A DNA stretch of 64,000 nucleotides from UKL13-2 sp043744255 (GTDB lineage: Bacteria; Pseudomonadota; Gammaproteobacteria; Burkholderiales; Usitatibacteraceae), in NCBI GenBank assembly GCA_043744255.1, contig JAYTVA010000079.1, positions 1-64,000 on the forward strand. The letters are read 5' to 3'. The notes beneath the pieces are model-generated. The model was given only the letters and a program-made list of their open reading frames with translations, had not been told where the DNA came from and did not search any database. Shown here piece after piece: positions 36,156 through 46,088 of this stretch. The translations under genes and the position numbers were made by a program. Position 1 is the stretch's first letter; every line of letters begins with the position of its first letter.

Positions 36156-37541
36156 TTGAACGCGCCCGTAATGCACCCCCCGGCCATGCATCCCTTTTGG
36201 CAATCCTGCGTGGAGGAGTTCCAAACGGAGCTCTCCCAGCACCAATTCAACACATGGATTAAACCATTGCGTTTTGAGCAGGGTGGCGATGGTTTTACGC
36301 TGATCGCGCCAAATCGGCACGTACTGCAGTGGGTGAAAGAGCGGTTGTTGACGCGGATCGAACAATCGGGCGAAAAGTTTTTCTCGCGACCGGTATTTCT
36401 GGATCTCGCGCTGGAAGAGACAGAGCCAGAAACCCAACCAATCGCAGACTCTTTGGTGGATGAACAGCCGCCTATCGGCTCGGAAGAGTCGCGTGCTGCG
36501 TCCGTGGTCACCCCTAATGGCGTGCCACACCGCCTCAACCCTAATTTCACTTTCGCTAGCTTTGTCGGCGGCAAGGCTAACCAGCTCGCACGCGCGGCTG
36601 CGTTGCAAGTCGGTGACAACCCAGGCACCTACAACCCGCTATTCGTCTACGGCACCACCGGTTTGGGCAAAACCCATCTTGTGCAGGCTATTGGTAATCA
36701 GCTACTCAGCAAAAACCCGCACGCTAAAATCCGCTACATTCACGCCGAGCAGTTTGTCACTGATGTGGTACGGGCATACCAACACAAAGCGTTCGATGCT
36801 TTCAAGCGTTCCTATCACACGCTGGATTTGCTGTTGATCGACGATATTCAATTTTTTGGCGGTAAGTCGCGCACGCAAGAAGAGTTTTTCTACGCCTTCA
36901 ATGCGTTAATCGAAAACGGCAAGCAAGTGGTCATGACCAGCGACCGATTCCCGAAAGAAATTTCCGGAATCGAAGATCGGCTGATTTCTCGTTTTGGTTG
37001 GGGACTTACGGTCTCGGTTGAGCCACCCGAGCTTGAAATGCGCGTTGCTATTCTGCTGAAAAAAGCTGAAAGCGATAATGTCGTGTTGAATGAAGAGGTC
37101 GCTTTCTTCATCGCTAAACATATTCGCTCCAATGTGCGTGAACTCGAAGGTGGTCTTAAGCGGGTTCTTGCGTTTGCCCGCTTCAACAATCTGCCGGTCA
37201 ACATCGCGTCCGCGAAAGAAGCTTTGAAAGATTTGCTGGCGGTGCTTAACCGACAAATCTCCATCGACAACATTCAAAAGACGGTCGCCGATTACTACAA
37301 GATAAAAGTCTCTGAAATGTATTCCAAGAAACGTATTCGCTCGCTGGCACGGCCGCGGCAAATTGCCATGGCCTTGGCGAAAGAATTGACGCCCATGTCG
37401 TTACCGGAAATTGGTGAGGCCTTCGGTGGTCGCGACCACACCACGGTATTGCACGCATGTCGCAAAGTTGTGGAACTCATTGAATTGGATCACACCATTG
37501 CGCGCGATCATGCAACCTTGGTGCAAACGTTACGCGGGTAA
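36156..37541 (+). CDS. dnaA: Chromosomal replication initiator DnaA
   Basis: 461 residues. Domain I (SCVEEFQTELSQHQFNTWIKPL) leads into a short linker, then the AAA+ domain with Walker A GTTGLGKTH and Walker B LLLIDDIQFFGGK. The C-terminal DNA-binding domain carries the signature FGGRDHTTVLHACRKV. It binds DnaA boxes and opens the origin. The start may be the TTG at 36156 or the ATG at 36171 or 36186; none has a strong SD, and TTG follows a GAG at usable distance. It is followed by dnaN after 223 AT-rich bases. Confidence 0.97.
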   Translation: MNAPVMHPPAMHPFWQSCVEEFQTELSQHQFNTWIKPLRFEQGGDGFTLIAPNRHVLQWVKERLLTRIEQSGEKFFSRPVFLDLALEETEPETQPIADSLVDEQPPIGSEESRAASVVTPNGVPHRLNPNFTFASFVGGKANQLARAAALQVGDNPGTYNPLFVYGTTGLGKTHLVQAIGNQLLSKNPHAKIRYIHAEQFVTDVVRAYQHKAFDAFKRSYHTLDLLLIDDIQFFGGKSRTQEEFFYAFNALIENGKQVVMTSDRFPKEISGIEDRLISRFGWGLTVSVEPPELEMRVAILLKKAESDNVVLNEEVAFFIAKHIRSNVRELEGGLKRVLAFARFNNLPVNIASAKEALKDLLAVLNRQISIDNIQKTVADYYKIKVSEMYSKKRIRSLARPRQIAMALAKELTPMSLPEIGEAFGGRDHTTVLHACRKVVELIELDHTIARDHATLVQTLRG

Positions 37542-37764
37542 GTGTGGAAAAGGAAAGTCTGTAAAAGTTGGAGATGGCTTGTGGATATCGTTGAATAGTT
37601 TTGCGTTGATTGCTGCCACCTAAAACTTACGCACACCATTTCACAGCTTCCGGGTTTTTCATACAAGCCTGTTTTCGCTTGTAAGTGTTTGATTGAATAG
37701 CAATAAGATTTTCTATACGCAACTTAGCCGTCCTTTATCTATTAACTATTAAATAGGTTTATAT
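37542..37764. other. Candidate replication origin (dnaA-dnaN spacer)
   Basis: 223 bp with three near-match DnaA boxes: TGTGGAAAA (37542-37550), TGTGGATAT (37580-37588) and TTACGCACA (37627-37635). They are followed by an AT-rich stretch (about 37690-37765) that could serve as the unwinding element. The window-level gene order also points here. No box in it is perfect, and strand-composition shift was not computed. Confidence 0.55.
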
Positions 37765-38874
37765 ATGTTGACTATAAAAGCTAAGAACAGCACCTTGCTC
37801 GGGCCACTCCAGTTTGTGACCGGCATCGTTGAACGTCGTCATACCCTACCTATCCTGTCCAATGTTCTGGTTGAAGTGACCGAGCATGCGGTCAATTTTC
37901 TCGCCACCGATCTCGAAGTCCAGATCAAAGCAACCGCTAAACTCGGTAGCGCACACAAGCCCGGCAGCCTGACGGTCGGAGCCAAGAAATTGCAAGACAT
38001 CTTGCGCGCATTGCCGCCCGATGCCGACGCGACGCTTGATACCAAGGAAAGTCGCTTGGTCGTGAAGGCGGGCAAAAGTCGCTTTCAATTGCAGACGCTC
38101 GCCGCTGCGGACTTTCCAAAAATTGCCGAGGCTAAAGACGCCGCTACTGAAATTACGCTCCCGCAGCGCGAATTTAAAAAGGTGTTGGGTTTAGTGCAAT
38201 TTGCGATGGCTGTGCAAGACATTCGCTACTATCTTAACGGGGTCTTGCTTTCCACCGATGGCAACACGCTGCGCGTGGTGGCAACGGATGGCCACCGCCT
38301 GTCGATGGCGCAATACACCCTGCCAGAGCCGGTCAGCAAAATCGACGCCATCCTGCCGCGTAAAACCGTGCTGGAACTGATCAAGTTGCTCGATGAAAGT
38401 GATGACCCGATTCACTTGGCTATGCACCAAAATCAGGTCAAGTTTGCCTTTGCCGGTATCGAGATAGTGAGCAAGATTGTCGAGGGAAAGTTTCCGGATT
38501 ACACCAAGGTTATCCCGACCGGCTACAGCAATCACGTATCGCTAAACCGCGTCGAATTTCTCAGCGCCTTGCAACGCGCCTCGATTCTCTCCAACGATAA
38601 AATACGCGGTGTGCGTTTGGTCTTCACCAAGGATTCATTGTCGATTATTTGTAGCAACAACGATCAGGAAGAAGCAGAAGAAACCTTGCCCCTCATCTAT
38701 GATCGTGACGCACTCGATGTCGCCTTCAATATCGCGTATCTGCTGGACGTGTTGGGTCACCTCAGTACCGAAACAATTAAGCTTTCACTCGGTGAAGCCA
38801 ATATGTCGTCAGCGCTGGTCACCCTGCCCGGCAGCGAAGAATTCCGCTACGTTGTCATGCCGATGCGCATTTAA
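37765..38874 (+). CDS. dnaN: DNA polymerase III beta sliding clamp
   Basis: 369 residues with the N-terminal LGPLQFVTGIVERRHTLPIL block, three repeated clamp domains and the C-terminal RYVVMPMRI ending. It forms the ring that tethers replicative polymerase and, through ImuB, the mutasome encoded at the other end of this window. Full length, no anomalies. Next is gyrB, 54 bp downstream. Confidence 0.97.
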   Translation: MLTIKAKNSTLLGPLQFVTGIVERRHTLPILSNVLVEVTEHAVNFLATDLEVQIKATAKLGSAHKPGSLTVGAKKLQDILRALPPDADATLDTKESRLVVKAGKSRFQLQTLAAADFPKIAEAKDAATEITLPQREFKKVLGLVQFAMAVQDIRYYLNGVLLSTDGNTLRVVATDGHRLSMAQYTLPEPVSKIDAILPRKTVLELIKLLDESDDPIHLAMHQNQVKFAFAGIEIVSKIVEGKFPDYTKVIPTGYSNHVSLNRVEFLSALQRASILSNDKIRGVRLVFTKDSLSIICSNNDQEEAEETLPLIYDRDALDVAFNIAYLLDVLGHLSTETIKLSLGEANMSSALVTLPGSEEFRYVVMPMRI

Positions 38875-38928
38875 CTGCACAGCAACGTCACCCCAATCTA
38901 TTGCACCACGCAGCAACAAAGGACATCA

Positions 38929-41388
38929 ATGGTTCCGCCAAAAGAAACAGACGATACGACAAAAGATTCAGAGCCGAAAAAGCCAAGGAAACAAGACGAA
39001 AAAGCCTACGACTCAGACTCAATCAAAATCCTCAAGGGCCTTGAAGCCGTGCGCAAGCGCCCCGGCATGTACATCGGCGACACCTCTGATGGCAGCGGTT
39101 TGCATCACATGGTGTTTGAGGTTGTCGATAACGCCATCGATGAAGCGTTGGCGGGACATTGCGACGAAATCAAAGTCACCATCCACACGGACAACTCGAT
39201 CTCAGTTACCGACAACGGCCGTGGCATTCCGACCGGTGTGAAAGAAGACGACGAATTCAAGCGCTCAGCGGCCGAGATCGTCATGACCGAGCTGCACGCA
39301 GGCGGTAAATTTGACGCGAATTCCTACAAGGTCTCTGGTGGCTTGCACGGCGTCGGTGTTTCGGTGGTGAACGCCTTATCGGCGTGGCTAAAACTTCGAA
39401 TCCGCCGCGACGGTAAGGTGCACGAAATGGAGTTCCGCCATGGTGACCGGGTAGCGCCGCTGGCGGTGGTGGGTAACACCGATAAACGAGGCACCGAGGT
39501 GCATTTTCTAGCCGCCACCGAAACCTTTACCCAGATTGAGTTTCATTACGAAATTCTCGCCAAGCGCTTGCGTGAACTATCGTTTTTGAACAACGGCGTG
39601 AAGATTGATCTGATCGACCAGCGCAACGGCAAGAGCGAAAACTTCGCGTACTCAGGCGGCGTCAAGGGTTTTGTTGAGTACATGAATCGCACTAAGTCGG
39701 TGTTGCACCCGCGCATCTTCCACGCGATCGGTGAGCGTGACGGCATGACCGTCGAAGTGTCGATGCAATGGAACGATAGCTACGGCGAAACGGTGCAGTG
39801 TTTCACCAACAACATCCCGCAACGCGACGGTGGCACCCACTTGACGGGGCTACGCACAGCCATGACGCGCGTACTCAACAAATACATCGAAGAAAAAGAA
39901 TTAGCGAAAAAAGCCAAGATCGAAACTGCCGGCGACGACATGCGCGAAGGGCTGACCTGCGTGCTATCGGTCAAGGTGCCCGAGCCCAAGTTTTCCTCGC
40001 AAACCAAAGATAAGTTGGTCTCAAGTGAAGTGCAGCCAATCGTCTCTGAAGTCGTGGGTGCCAAACTCGCGGAATACCTGCAAGAAAACCCAGCCGACGC
40101 TAAAACGATCTGCGGAAAAATTATCGACGCCGCACGTGCCCGCGACGCCGCCCGTAAGGCGCGCGAGCTAACGCGCCGCAAGGGTGTGATGGATGGTGTG
40201 GGCCTGCCCGGCAAGCTCGCCGACTGTCAAGAAAAAGACCCCTCACTTTGCGAGATCTACATCGTCGAGGGTGACTCCGCCGGCGGCTCTGCTAAACAAG
40301 GCCGCGACCGCAAATTTCAAGCGATTTTGCCGCTGCGCGGCAAGGTGCTCAACGTTGAAAAAGCGCGCATCGACAAGGTTATTTCTTCCGAGCAAATCGC
40401 CACCCTCATCACCGCCTTGGGTGCCGGCATCGGCAAGGACGATTTCAATCACGACAAACTTCGCTACCATCGCGTCATCATCATGACCGACGCGGACGTG
40501 GACGGTGCGCATATCCGCACCCTACTGCTCACGTTCTTCTTCCGGCAAATGCCGCAGTTGGTCGAAAACGGCTACATCTACATTGCTCAACCACCGCTCT
40601 ACAAAATCAAGATGGGCAAGGAAGAGCGCTACATCAAAGATGAGTTGGAATTGAAGCAGGCGCAATTAAAGCGCGCGCTCAATGACGCAACCTTGCAACC
40701 AGGTGGCAGCACGCCTGCCATCACCGGTGATGCGTTAGAGCAGATTGCCCGCGATTTTCTGATGACCGACGCGGTGATTAACCGCATCGCGCGCACCTTC
40801 GACCCTGAAGTGTTGTCTGGCTTGTTGCTGTGCCCGCGCATTGACTTAAAGACAGCGGAAAGCGCGTCAAAAGCAGCGGTCTGGTTAACCGACGCGATCG
40901 GTGCACATCATCTCGAAGTCAAGGTCGAGCAAGACGAAGCGCACGACGCGTATCGCCTGCGTTGCGTGAAAACCCTGCATGGCAACACCCGCTCAACCAT
41001 TCTCGATAACACTTTCATTGAGACCGGCGACTATGAACAAATCGTCAAGACTGGTCAGACCCTCAACGGTTTGATCCGCACCGGTGCTGAAATCAAGCGC
41101 GGTGAAAAATCACAGGCCGTACGCTCATTTGCGGAAGCGCTCACTTGGCTGATTGACCAAGCCAAAGAGGGTATGCACATTCAGCGCTACAAAGGCTTGG
41201 GTGAGATGAACCCTGAGCAGTTGTGGGAAACCACGATGGATCCCAAGGTGCGCATCTTGAATCGCGTGCAAATTGAAGACGCTATTGCTGCCGACGAAAT
41301 ATTCACCACCCTGATGGGTGATGATGTAGAGCCGCGCCGCGCCTTCATCGAAAACAACGCCCTGTTTGTACAAAACATCGACGTGTAA
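38929..41388 (+). CDS. gyrB: DNA gyrase subunit B
   Basis: 819 residues. The GHKL ATPase region includes EVVDNAIDEALAGHCD and GGLHGVGVSVVNALS. The TOPRIM region has EGDSAGGSAKQGRDRKFQAI and the DADVDGAHIRTL acidic motif. Length and the C-terminal YKGLGEMNPEQLWETTMDP block fit proteobacterial GyrB. The N-terminal 25 residues are unusually Lys/Asp/Thr-rich. It introduces negative supercoils with GyrA, which is not in this window. Confidence 0.98.
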   Translation: MVPPKETDDTTKDSEPKKPRKQDEKAYDSDSIKILKGLEAVRKRPGMYIGDTSDGSGLHHMVFEVVDNAIDEALAGHCDEIKVTIHTDNSISVTDNGRGIPTGVKEDDEFKRSAAEIVMTELHAGGKFDANSYKVSGGLHGVGVSVVNALSAWLKLRIRRDGKVHEMEFRHGDRVAPLAVVGNTDKRGTEVHFLAATETFTQIEFHYEILAKRLRELSFLNNGVKIDLIDQRNGKSENFAYSGGVKGFVEYMNRTKSVLHPRIFHAIGERDGMTVEVSMQWNDSYGETVQCFTNNIPQRDGGTHLTGLRTAMTRVLNKYIEEKELAKKAKIETAGDDMREGLTCVLSVKVPEPKFSSQTKDKLVSSEVQPIVSEVVGAKLAEYLQENPADAKTICGKIIDAARARDAARKARELTRRKGVMDGVGLPGKLADCQEKDPSLCEIYIVEGDSAGGSAKQGRDRKFQAILPLRGKVLNVEKARIDKVISSEQIATLITALGAGIGKDDFNHDKLRYHRVIIMTDADVDGAHIRTLLLTFFFRQMPQLVENGYIYIAQPPLYKIKMGKEERYIKDELELKQAQLKRALNDATLQPGGSTPAITGDALEQIARDFLMTDAVINRIARTFDPEVLSGLLLCPRIDLKTAESASKAAVWLTDAIGAHHLEVKVEQDEAHDAYRLRCVKTLHGNTRSTILDNTFIETGDYEQIVKTGQTLNGLIRTGAEIKRGEKSQAVRSFAEALTWLIDQAKEGMHIQRYKGLGEMNPEQLWETTMDPKVRILNRVQIEDAIAADEIFTTLMGDDVEPRRAFIENNALFVQNIDV

Positions 41389-41401
41389 TCAACCAGAAAA
41401 T

Positions 41402-41433
41402 TGGTGCCATTACCCTAATGGGTGGTGGCACCA
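41402..41433. terminator. Hairpin between gyrB and the EAL gene
   Basis: Perfect 8-bp stem TGGTGCCA (41402-41409) and TGGCACCA (41426-41433) with an inner ACCC/GGGT pairing. It lies between convergent gene ends, overlapping the last codons of the EAL gene. No U-tract, so terminator activity is uncertain. Confidence 0.45.
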
Positions 41434-42197
41434 GCAAATGGCTCTGGACGATGCAGCCAAAATCCTTGCGCGTAGTTCACACCGATTTCGCGCAACACAT
41501 TCAGGCTTGCCTCATCCTCGACGCACTCCGCCACACTTTGCATGTGAAGTGCGCTCACCGCGCGGTGCATCGCCTCGACCAACACCTGATCGACACGGTC
41601 AGAGGCCAATTGTTTGATAAAGCAACCGTCGATTTTCAAAATATCGATGGGCAAGTTTTTCAGGTACGAGAACGAACTCATGCCGTTGCCAAAATCATCA
41701 AGCGCGATCGCACAACCCATGGTGTGCAGCCGATGAAGCACATCGCGCGCGTCGGTGAGATTCTGGATCGCGACTGACTCGGTGATTTCTAGACAAAGTT
41801 GCGAGGGCACCAAATCGTTTTGCGCCAATTGCTCTGCCACAAAATCAGGCAGATACGGATCCACCAGTGTTGGCCCGGACAGGTTGATGCTGTAGCGTTC
41901 GCCCGACACTATCTGCGTGCCGATTTCAGCACACGCCATCGCGATGATCGTGTAATCGAGCTCGCGTAGCAGGTGCATACGTTCCGCCTTTTGCAATAGC
42001 GCCAGTGGCAATTGTGGCGCGCCCGCTTTACCACCGATCCGCAGCAGCACCTCGTAATCCTGGGTCGTGGTGGCGGCACCATGTACGGGCGTGATCACAT
42101 TGATGCGTTGACGATGCAACAACAGGTGCGCGCCTTCCAGCAACGCAGTGGGCAGCAGGCACATCACATCTTGTTGGGCGGGTCGAAGTGTTTTCAT
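41415..42197 (-). CDS. EAL-domain c-di-GMP phosphodiesterase
   Basis: 260 residues, essentially a stand-alone EAL domain. Catalytic features are kept: EVLLR in place of EALLR, YSINLSG, LEITES, DDFGNGMSSFSYL, KIDGCFI, the Glu of AECVED, and the Gln of AQGFWLHRP. It is therefore probably active in hydrolysing c-di-GMP. It is the last gene of a signalling operon, coupled by a four-base overlap to the receiver-only protein. That links the kinase signal to second-messenger turnover. Confidence 0.88.
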   Translation of the reverse strand: MKTLRPAQQDVMCLLPTALLEGAHLLLHRQRINVITPVHGAATTTQDYEVLLRIGGKAGAPQLPLALLQKAERMHLLRELDYTIIAMACAEIGTQIVSGERYSINLSGPTLVDPYLPDFVAEQLAQNDLVPSQLCLEITESVAIQNLTDARDVLHRLHTMGCAIALDDFGNGMSSFSYLKNLPIDILKIDGCFIKQLASDRVDQVLVEAMHRAVSALHMQSVAECVEDEASLNVLREIGVNYAQGFWLHRPEPFAGATTH

Positions 42198-42607
42198 GGG
42201 TGTAGGGAGGTGGCGGTTGATGAATTGTGCGCGGTCAACGCAACGTCATTCGATGCAAGTTTGGTCAACGCAAGAGCGAGAGAATCCAATTCCAAGGTCT
42301 TATCAAAAACACCTTGTGCACCTAGCGTCATGCACAACGCGCGCAATCCAGGCGACACCATGTTGGTCACCACCAAGCACGCCACCCCGAGAGAGGCGCG
42401 CCGCACCGAGCGCAGCACCTGAAATCCAGACGTACTCGTCAGCATCAAATCGACTAACAGTACATCCGGTTGGAGCTTGTGAATGGCTGACACCGCCTCT
42501 GGCGCGTCGTCCGCCCAGCCCACTAACGAAGCGCTTGGAATGCGCTCGATCAAGCCAGAAAGCGTGGCTCGAAAACCCGCATTGTCTTCAACCAAAAATA
42601 TTTTCAC
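42194..42607 (-). CDS. Single-domain response regulator (receiver only)
   Basis: About 137 residues holding one receiver domain: KIFLVEDN for the acidic pocket, DVLLVDLMLTS with the phosphoacceptor Asp, TN in the conserved Thr position and a K in GVFDKTLE. There is no output domain. The GTG at 42607 (or TTG at 42610) is chosen because the receiver fold begins there. Upstream codons in frame would add about 46 residues with no domain similarity. It probably takes phosphate from the adjacent kinase and may act on the EAL protein. Confidence 0.8.
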   Translation of the reverse strand: MKIFLVEDNAGFRATLSGLIERIPSASLVGWADDAPEAVSAIHKLQPDVLLVDLMLTSTSGFQVLRSVRRASLGVACLVVTNMVSPGLRALCMTLGAQGVFDKTLELDSLALALTKLASNDVALTAHNSSTATSLHP

Positions 42608-42747
42608 CAAGGCACCCAGCAAGCAATCAATATGGATAGGATTGTGCTGTTCTGGGGGTAAATCGCCTATCAGCGAAACGCTGAAAGCGGCGCGGGCATC
42701 GCCTATTTGCGGCCTAAGAAACCGCCTAGCAGACACACCTTGGCGCA

Positions 42748-43398
42748 CTACTCAGGCAACAGATCGCTAGAGGGTGACAACCCATGTTTGATCGCATAGT
42801 GCGTGAGCTCAGCGATGCTATGGAGCTGCATTTTTTGTAAGATATTTGCTTTATGGGCGCTGGCGGTTTTAACGCTGATGTTCAACGTCGTGGCGATTTC
42901 ATTTGCGGATTTACCCGCCACCAAACACTGGAACACCTGATACTCGCGGTCCGACAAACTCGTGTGCGGCAAACCGTTTGGCTGCCGCTCGGCGTCAATC
43001 AATGCGCCCAACACATCCATGCTGGCGTATGCGCCGCCCGCCACGATTTTTTGCACCGCCGCAATCAATTCACTTGATGCACTGGTCTTTTCCAGAAACC
43101 CTTTCGCCCCCGCACGCAGCGCGCGCACCGCGTATTGCGGCTCGGAGTGCATCGTCAGCACCAGCATTTTTGTTTTCGGCCATTCATCATGAATGCGTTT
43201 AATGAGTGCCAAGCCACTCGGCCCGGGCATCGACATATCCAGCACCACCAAATCAAATTGCCCTGCGCGCAGATGGTCAACGACTTGATGCGCGTCGCTC
43301 GCTTCAGCGCCGATGCGGATATCGCCCGCCTGTTCCAGAATCGCACGGAGCCCAGCACGGACAAACTCGTGATCGTCAGCGATCAAGATGTTAATCAT
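42748..43398 (-). CDS. NarL/FixJ-type response regulator
   Basis: 216 residues. Receiver domain with ADDHEFVRAG, phosphoacceptor in LVVLDMSMPGPSG and Lys in FLEKTSASS. A C-terminal LuxR-type HTH (LSDREYQVFQCLVAGKSANE then IATTLNISVKTASAHKANIL) binds DNA. It overlaps the upstream kinase gene by four bases, so it is that kinase's cognate regulator. Targets are unknown. Confidence 0.92.
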   Translation of the reverse strand: MINILIADDHEFVRAGLRAILEQAGDIRIGAEASDAHQVVDHLRAGQFDLVVLDMSMPGPSGLALIKRIHDEWPKTKMLVLTMHSEPQYAVRALRAGAKGFLEKTSASSELIAAVQKIVAGGAYASMDVLGALIDAERQPNGLPHTSLSDREYQVFQCLVAGKSANEIATTLNISVKTASAHKANILQKMQLHSIAELTHYAIKHGLSPSSDLLPE

Positions 43399-45926
43399 TG
43401 GTCACCTCCCGCAACAGGCGCGGATTTCGGAATGCGCACCACCAACTCCGTACCCCCGGTGAGCCTTGATGAAATTTTCATTGCACCACCCAAAAACGCC
43501 GCCCGCTCGTAGATACCGAACAATCCAAACGTACCCCGCTTTGCCTCGGCGCGCCCATCAAGGCCGACGCCGTTGTCGGCCACCCGCAGCAATAGGTCAT
43601 CCCCATCTTGGGTGATCGACACATCCACCTGCGACGCCTTGGCATGCTTGATGACATTGGTGAGAGATTCCTGCAAGGCGCGATAGAGAATCAGCGCCTC
43701 TCTTTTAGGCAACGCGTCGAGCGACTCGTCGCAGCGGTAGTCAATGTTCAATCCCGAATGCACCCGCGTATCTTCCACCAACGCCTCACCCGCCCCCGGC
43801 AAGCCCAAGTCTTCCAGAATGCGCGGATGCAGATCATTGATGATGGTGCGAATCGCGTTCAAGGCCTGATCGAGCATTTGCCGCATCGCGCTGCTGCGCT
43901 CGACGGTCGCGGTGTCTTCAGCGTGCCGCTTCTTGATCCAATCCACTCCCATACTCAGCGCCAAATAATACTGGCCGACATCATCATGCAGCGCTTGGGC
44001 GAAGCGCGAACGTTCGTTCTCGCGCAGCATCTCCAGATTCGCCGACATCTCGCGCAGCTTCTGGTTTGACTCTTGGATCGTCACCTCCGCGTTGTGGCGA
44101 AACGTATCATCACGCACGATGCTAATGCTGCCAATCAGCTTCTTGTTCTCATCAAACAGTGGCGACACACTGGTGGAAACATCGAGGCGATTCCCGCCTT
44201 TTGCGACCAGATGTCCGGTCAAGTAAGTTGGCCCGTCGGCATTAACACGGGTAAATTTTCCGGTCGAGACGAACAGTTTTTCGTCCGATGGATGCAAGAG
44301 CGAGATATTGCGACCGATCATCTCTTCGGCGCTGTAGCCGAACATCGTCATCGCCGCCGTATTCCAAGCGGTAACGTTTCCCACCAGGTCCTTGGTGATA
44401 ATCGCCTCGGTCGATTGTGCAACAACGGTCGCGAACTGTCGCATCTGCGCGGTGCTCGCGCGCATCTCTGTCGTCATCGCGATGGCAAGCTCGTTGGCGC
44501 GCGAATGCAGCGCCTCGTTGTTCGCCGATAGCCGTTTGATGAGCCCGGCGCGCATGTCCGCCAAGCGCGCATCAAAAAACGCGATGGTGTAGGCCAGCAA
44601 CAACACCAGAAAAATCCCCATCCCCACCAGCCCCGCTAGCCACTCCGGCTCAATCGCGCGTGGGTACGCCGTGCACACGCTGCCCACCGCAATTTCAGCC
44701 GCAGCCATGCCCGCGTAGTGCATGCCCGCAATTGCCCCACCCATGACCAGCGCACTGCCGAGTTTTCGCAGCACCGCCTGCCCCGTAGATTCCTCGGTTT
44801 GAAATTTGAACGCCACCCACAACGCGATCACCGATGCTGCAACCGCCAACAAAACGGATAGCGCAAAGAATGTGGGGTCATAGACGATGGCCGGCTCCAT
44901 CTTCATCGCCGCCATGCCGATGTAATGCATCGCACCGATCCCGGCACCCATCACCAAGCCACCGGCGGCCAATACGCGCGGCGTCAAGCGACCCTGGCCA
45001 ACGATGTAAAACGCGAACGCCGCCGCGCCGACGGCCGGCACCATCGACACCAATGTGAGCAGCGTGTCATAACCCATCGGCACACCAATGCGCAGCGCCA
45101 GCATGCCGATGAAATGCATCGCCCAAATGCCCAGACCCAGGGCAAGGCCACTACCCACTATCCACAAGCGTCGCGCGCCCCCGCGAGAGGCGACAGTGCG
45201 CGAAGCCAAGTCGAGCGAGGTATACGAAGCTAAGATGGCAATCGCCACCGACAACGCCACCAACCACGGCTGGTAATCCGGCTGGAGCGCGAGTCCCTGC
45301 GTGCCTGACAAGCAGATGCTGCCCGGCGCGATTTTTGTGGCCGCCATCGCGATGTAGTGCATGCCGGCAATCGCGAGCCCCATCACGGCTGCCGCACCGA
45401 GTTTGCCCAATAGCGCTTGTCGGGTGGCTTCCAGCGCACGTTGGCGTACTGCGATGGTCAGCGAGGTGATCGCCGCAACCACGGCAAAGAGCACCGACAC
45501 CACAAACATGGTGTGGTCATACTGGACTGGTGGTGACATCCGCATTGCCGTCATGCCGATGTAGTGCATAGCACCGATCCCCGCACCCATCAGCGTGCCG
45601 GTGAGCACCAGCGCGCGCCAGCTATCCAGACCGCGCTGCAAGGCATGCAGCGCGACGCCTGCGGCGGCAATGGCCGGCAGCATCGAGACGAGCGTCGGCA
45701 GCAAATCAAAGCCCATTCGAATCGGCAGGCGCACGGCCAGCATGCCGATGAAATGCATCGCCCACACACCCATGCCCATCAGCACCGCGCCGCCGATCAG
45801 CCACTCGATACGCTCGCGACCGCGCGCCGCAGAAATACGCGAAGCGAGGTCGAACGCGTTGTAGGACGCCAGTATCGCGATGGCAATCGATAGAGCAACC
45901 AGCGAAAGGTTGTAACTAACGGGCAT
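43395..45926 (-). CDS. Histidine kinase with tandem MHYT sensor domains and PAS
   Basis: 843 residues. Two complete MHYT units lie in tandem (about 1-220 and 221-445). Each has three motif-bearing helices: WAMHFIGML, GAMHYIGM and AGMHY, giving six MH motifs in all. MHYT domains are predicted to coordinate copper and sense O2, CO or NO. A coiled segment, a PAS domain (about 500-620) and a NarX-type kinase follow. The phosphoacceptor is His647 (QALHDDVGQYY), and the ATPase has LQESLTNVIKHAKAS and a DNGVGL box. The ATG at 45926 opens the first MHYT unit; an in-frame ATG at 46010 would add 28 unlikely residues. Confidence 0.9.
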   Translation of the reverse strand: MPVSYNLSLVALSIAIAILASYNAFDLASRISAARGRERIEWLIGGAVLMGMGVWAMHFIGMLAVRLPIRMGFDLLPTLVSMLPAIAAAGVALHALQRGLDSWRALVLTGTLMGAGIGAMHYIGMTAMRMSPPVQYDHTMFVVSVLFAVVAAITSLTIAVRQRALEATRQALLGKLGAAAVMGLAIAGMHYIAMAATKIAPGSICLSGTQGLALQPDYQPWLVALSVAIAILASYTSLDLASRTVASRGGARRLWIVGSGLALGLGIWAMHFIGMLALRIGVPMGYDTLLTLVSMVPAVGAAAFAFYIVGQGRLTPRVLAAGGLVMGAGIGAMHYIGMAAMKMEPAIVYDPTFFALSVLLAVAASVIALWVAFKFQTEESTGQAVLRKLGSALVMGGAIAGMHYAGMAAAEIAVGSVCTAYPRAIEPEWLAGLVGMGIFLVLLLAYTIAFFDARLADMRAGLIKRLSANNEALHSRANELAIAMTTEMRASTAQMRQFATVVAQSTEAIITKDLVGNVTAWNTAAMTMFGYSAEEMIGRNISLLHPSDEKLFVSTGKFTRVNADGPTYLTGHLVAKGGNRLDVSTSVSPLFDENKKLIGSISIVRDDTFRHNAEVTIQESNQKLREMSANLEMLRENERSRFAQALHDDVGQYYLALSMGVDWIKKRHAEDTATVERSSAMRQMLDQALNAIRTIINDLHPRILEDLGLPGAGEALVEDTRVHSGLNIDYRCDESLDALPKREALILYRALQESLTNVIKHAKASQVDVSITQDGDDLLLRVADNGVGLDGRAEAKRGTFGLFGIYERAAFLGGAMKISSRLTGGTELVVRIPKSAPVAGGDQ

Positions 45927-46088
45927 GGAGACGAGGTGTACGCAGAGATTGGATCGGTAAGCGCGAAAAATTATTGGTCGATCCGCGCGCCACTGAAACA
46001 GCTCGCGCATCGTAGCATTTTTGCTGTTGGTGATCCGTTATGATGGTGCGCTACCCGAACTACTACTCAAACGCAGGTTAAACATCGC

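Noticed and set aside
43608..44531. Two plus-strand open frames opposite the histidine kinase
   Set aside because: Antisense of the PAS and kinase codons, without recognisable domains, promoter or ribosome-binding site.
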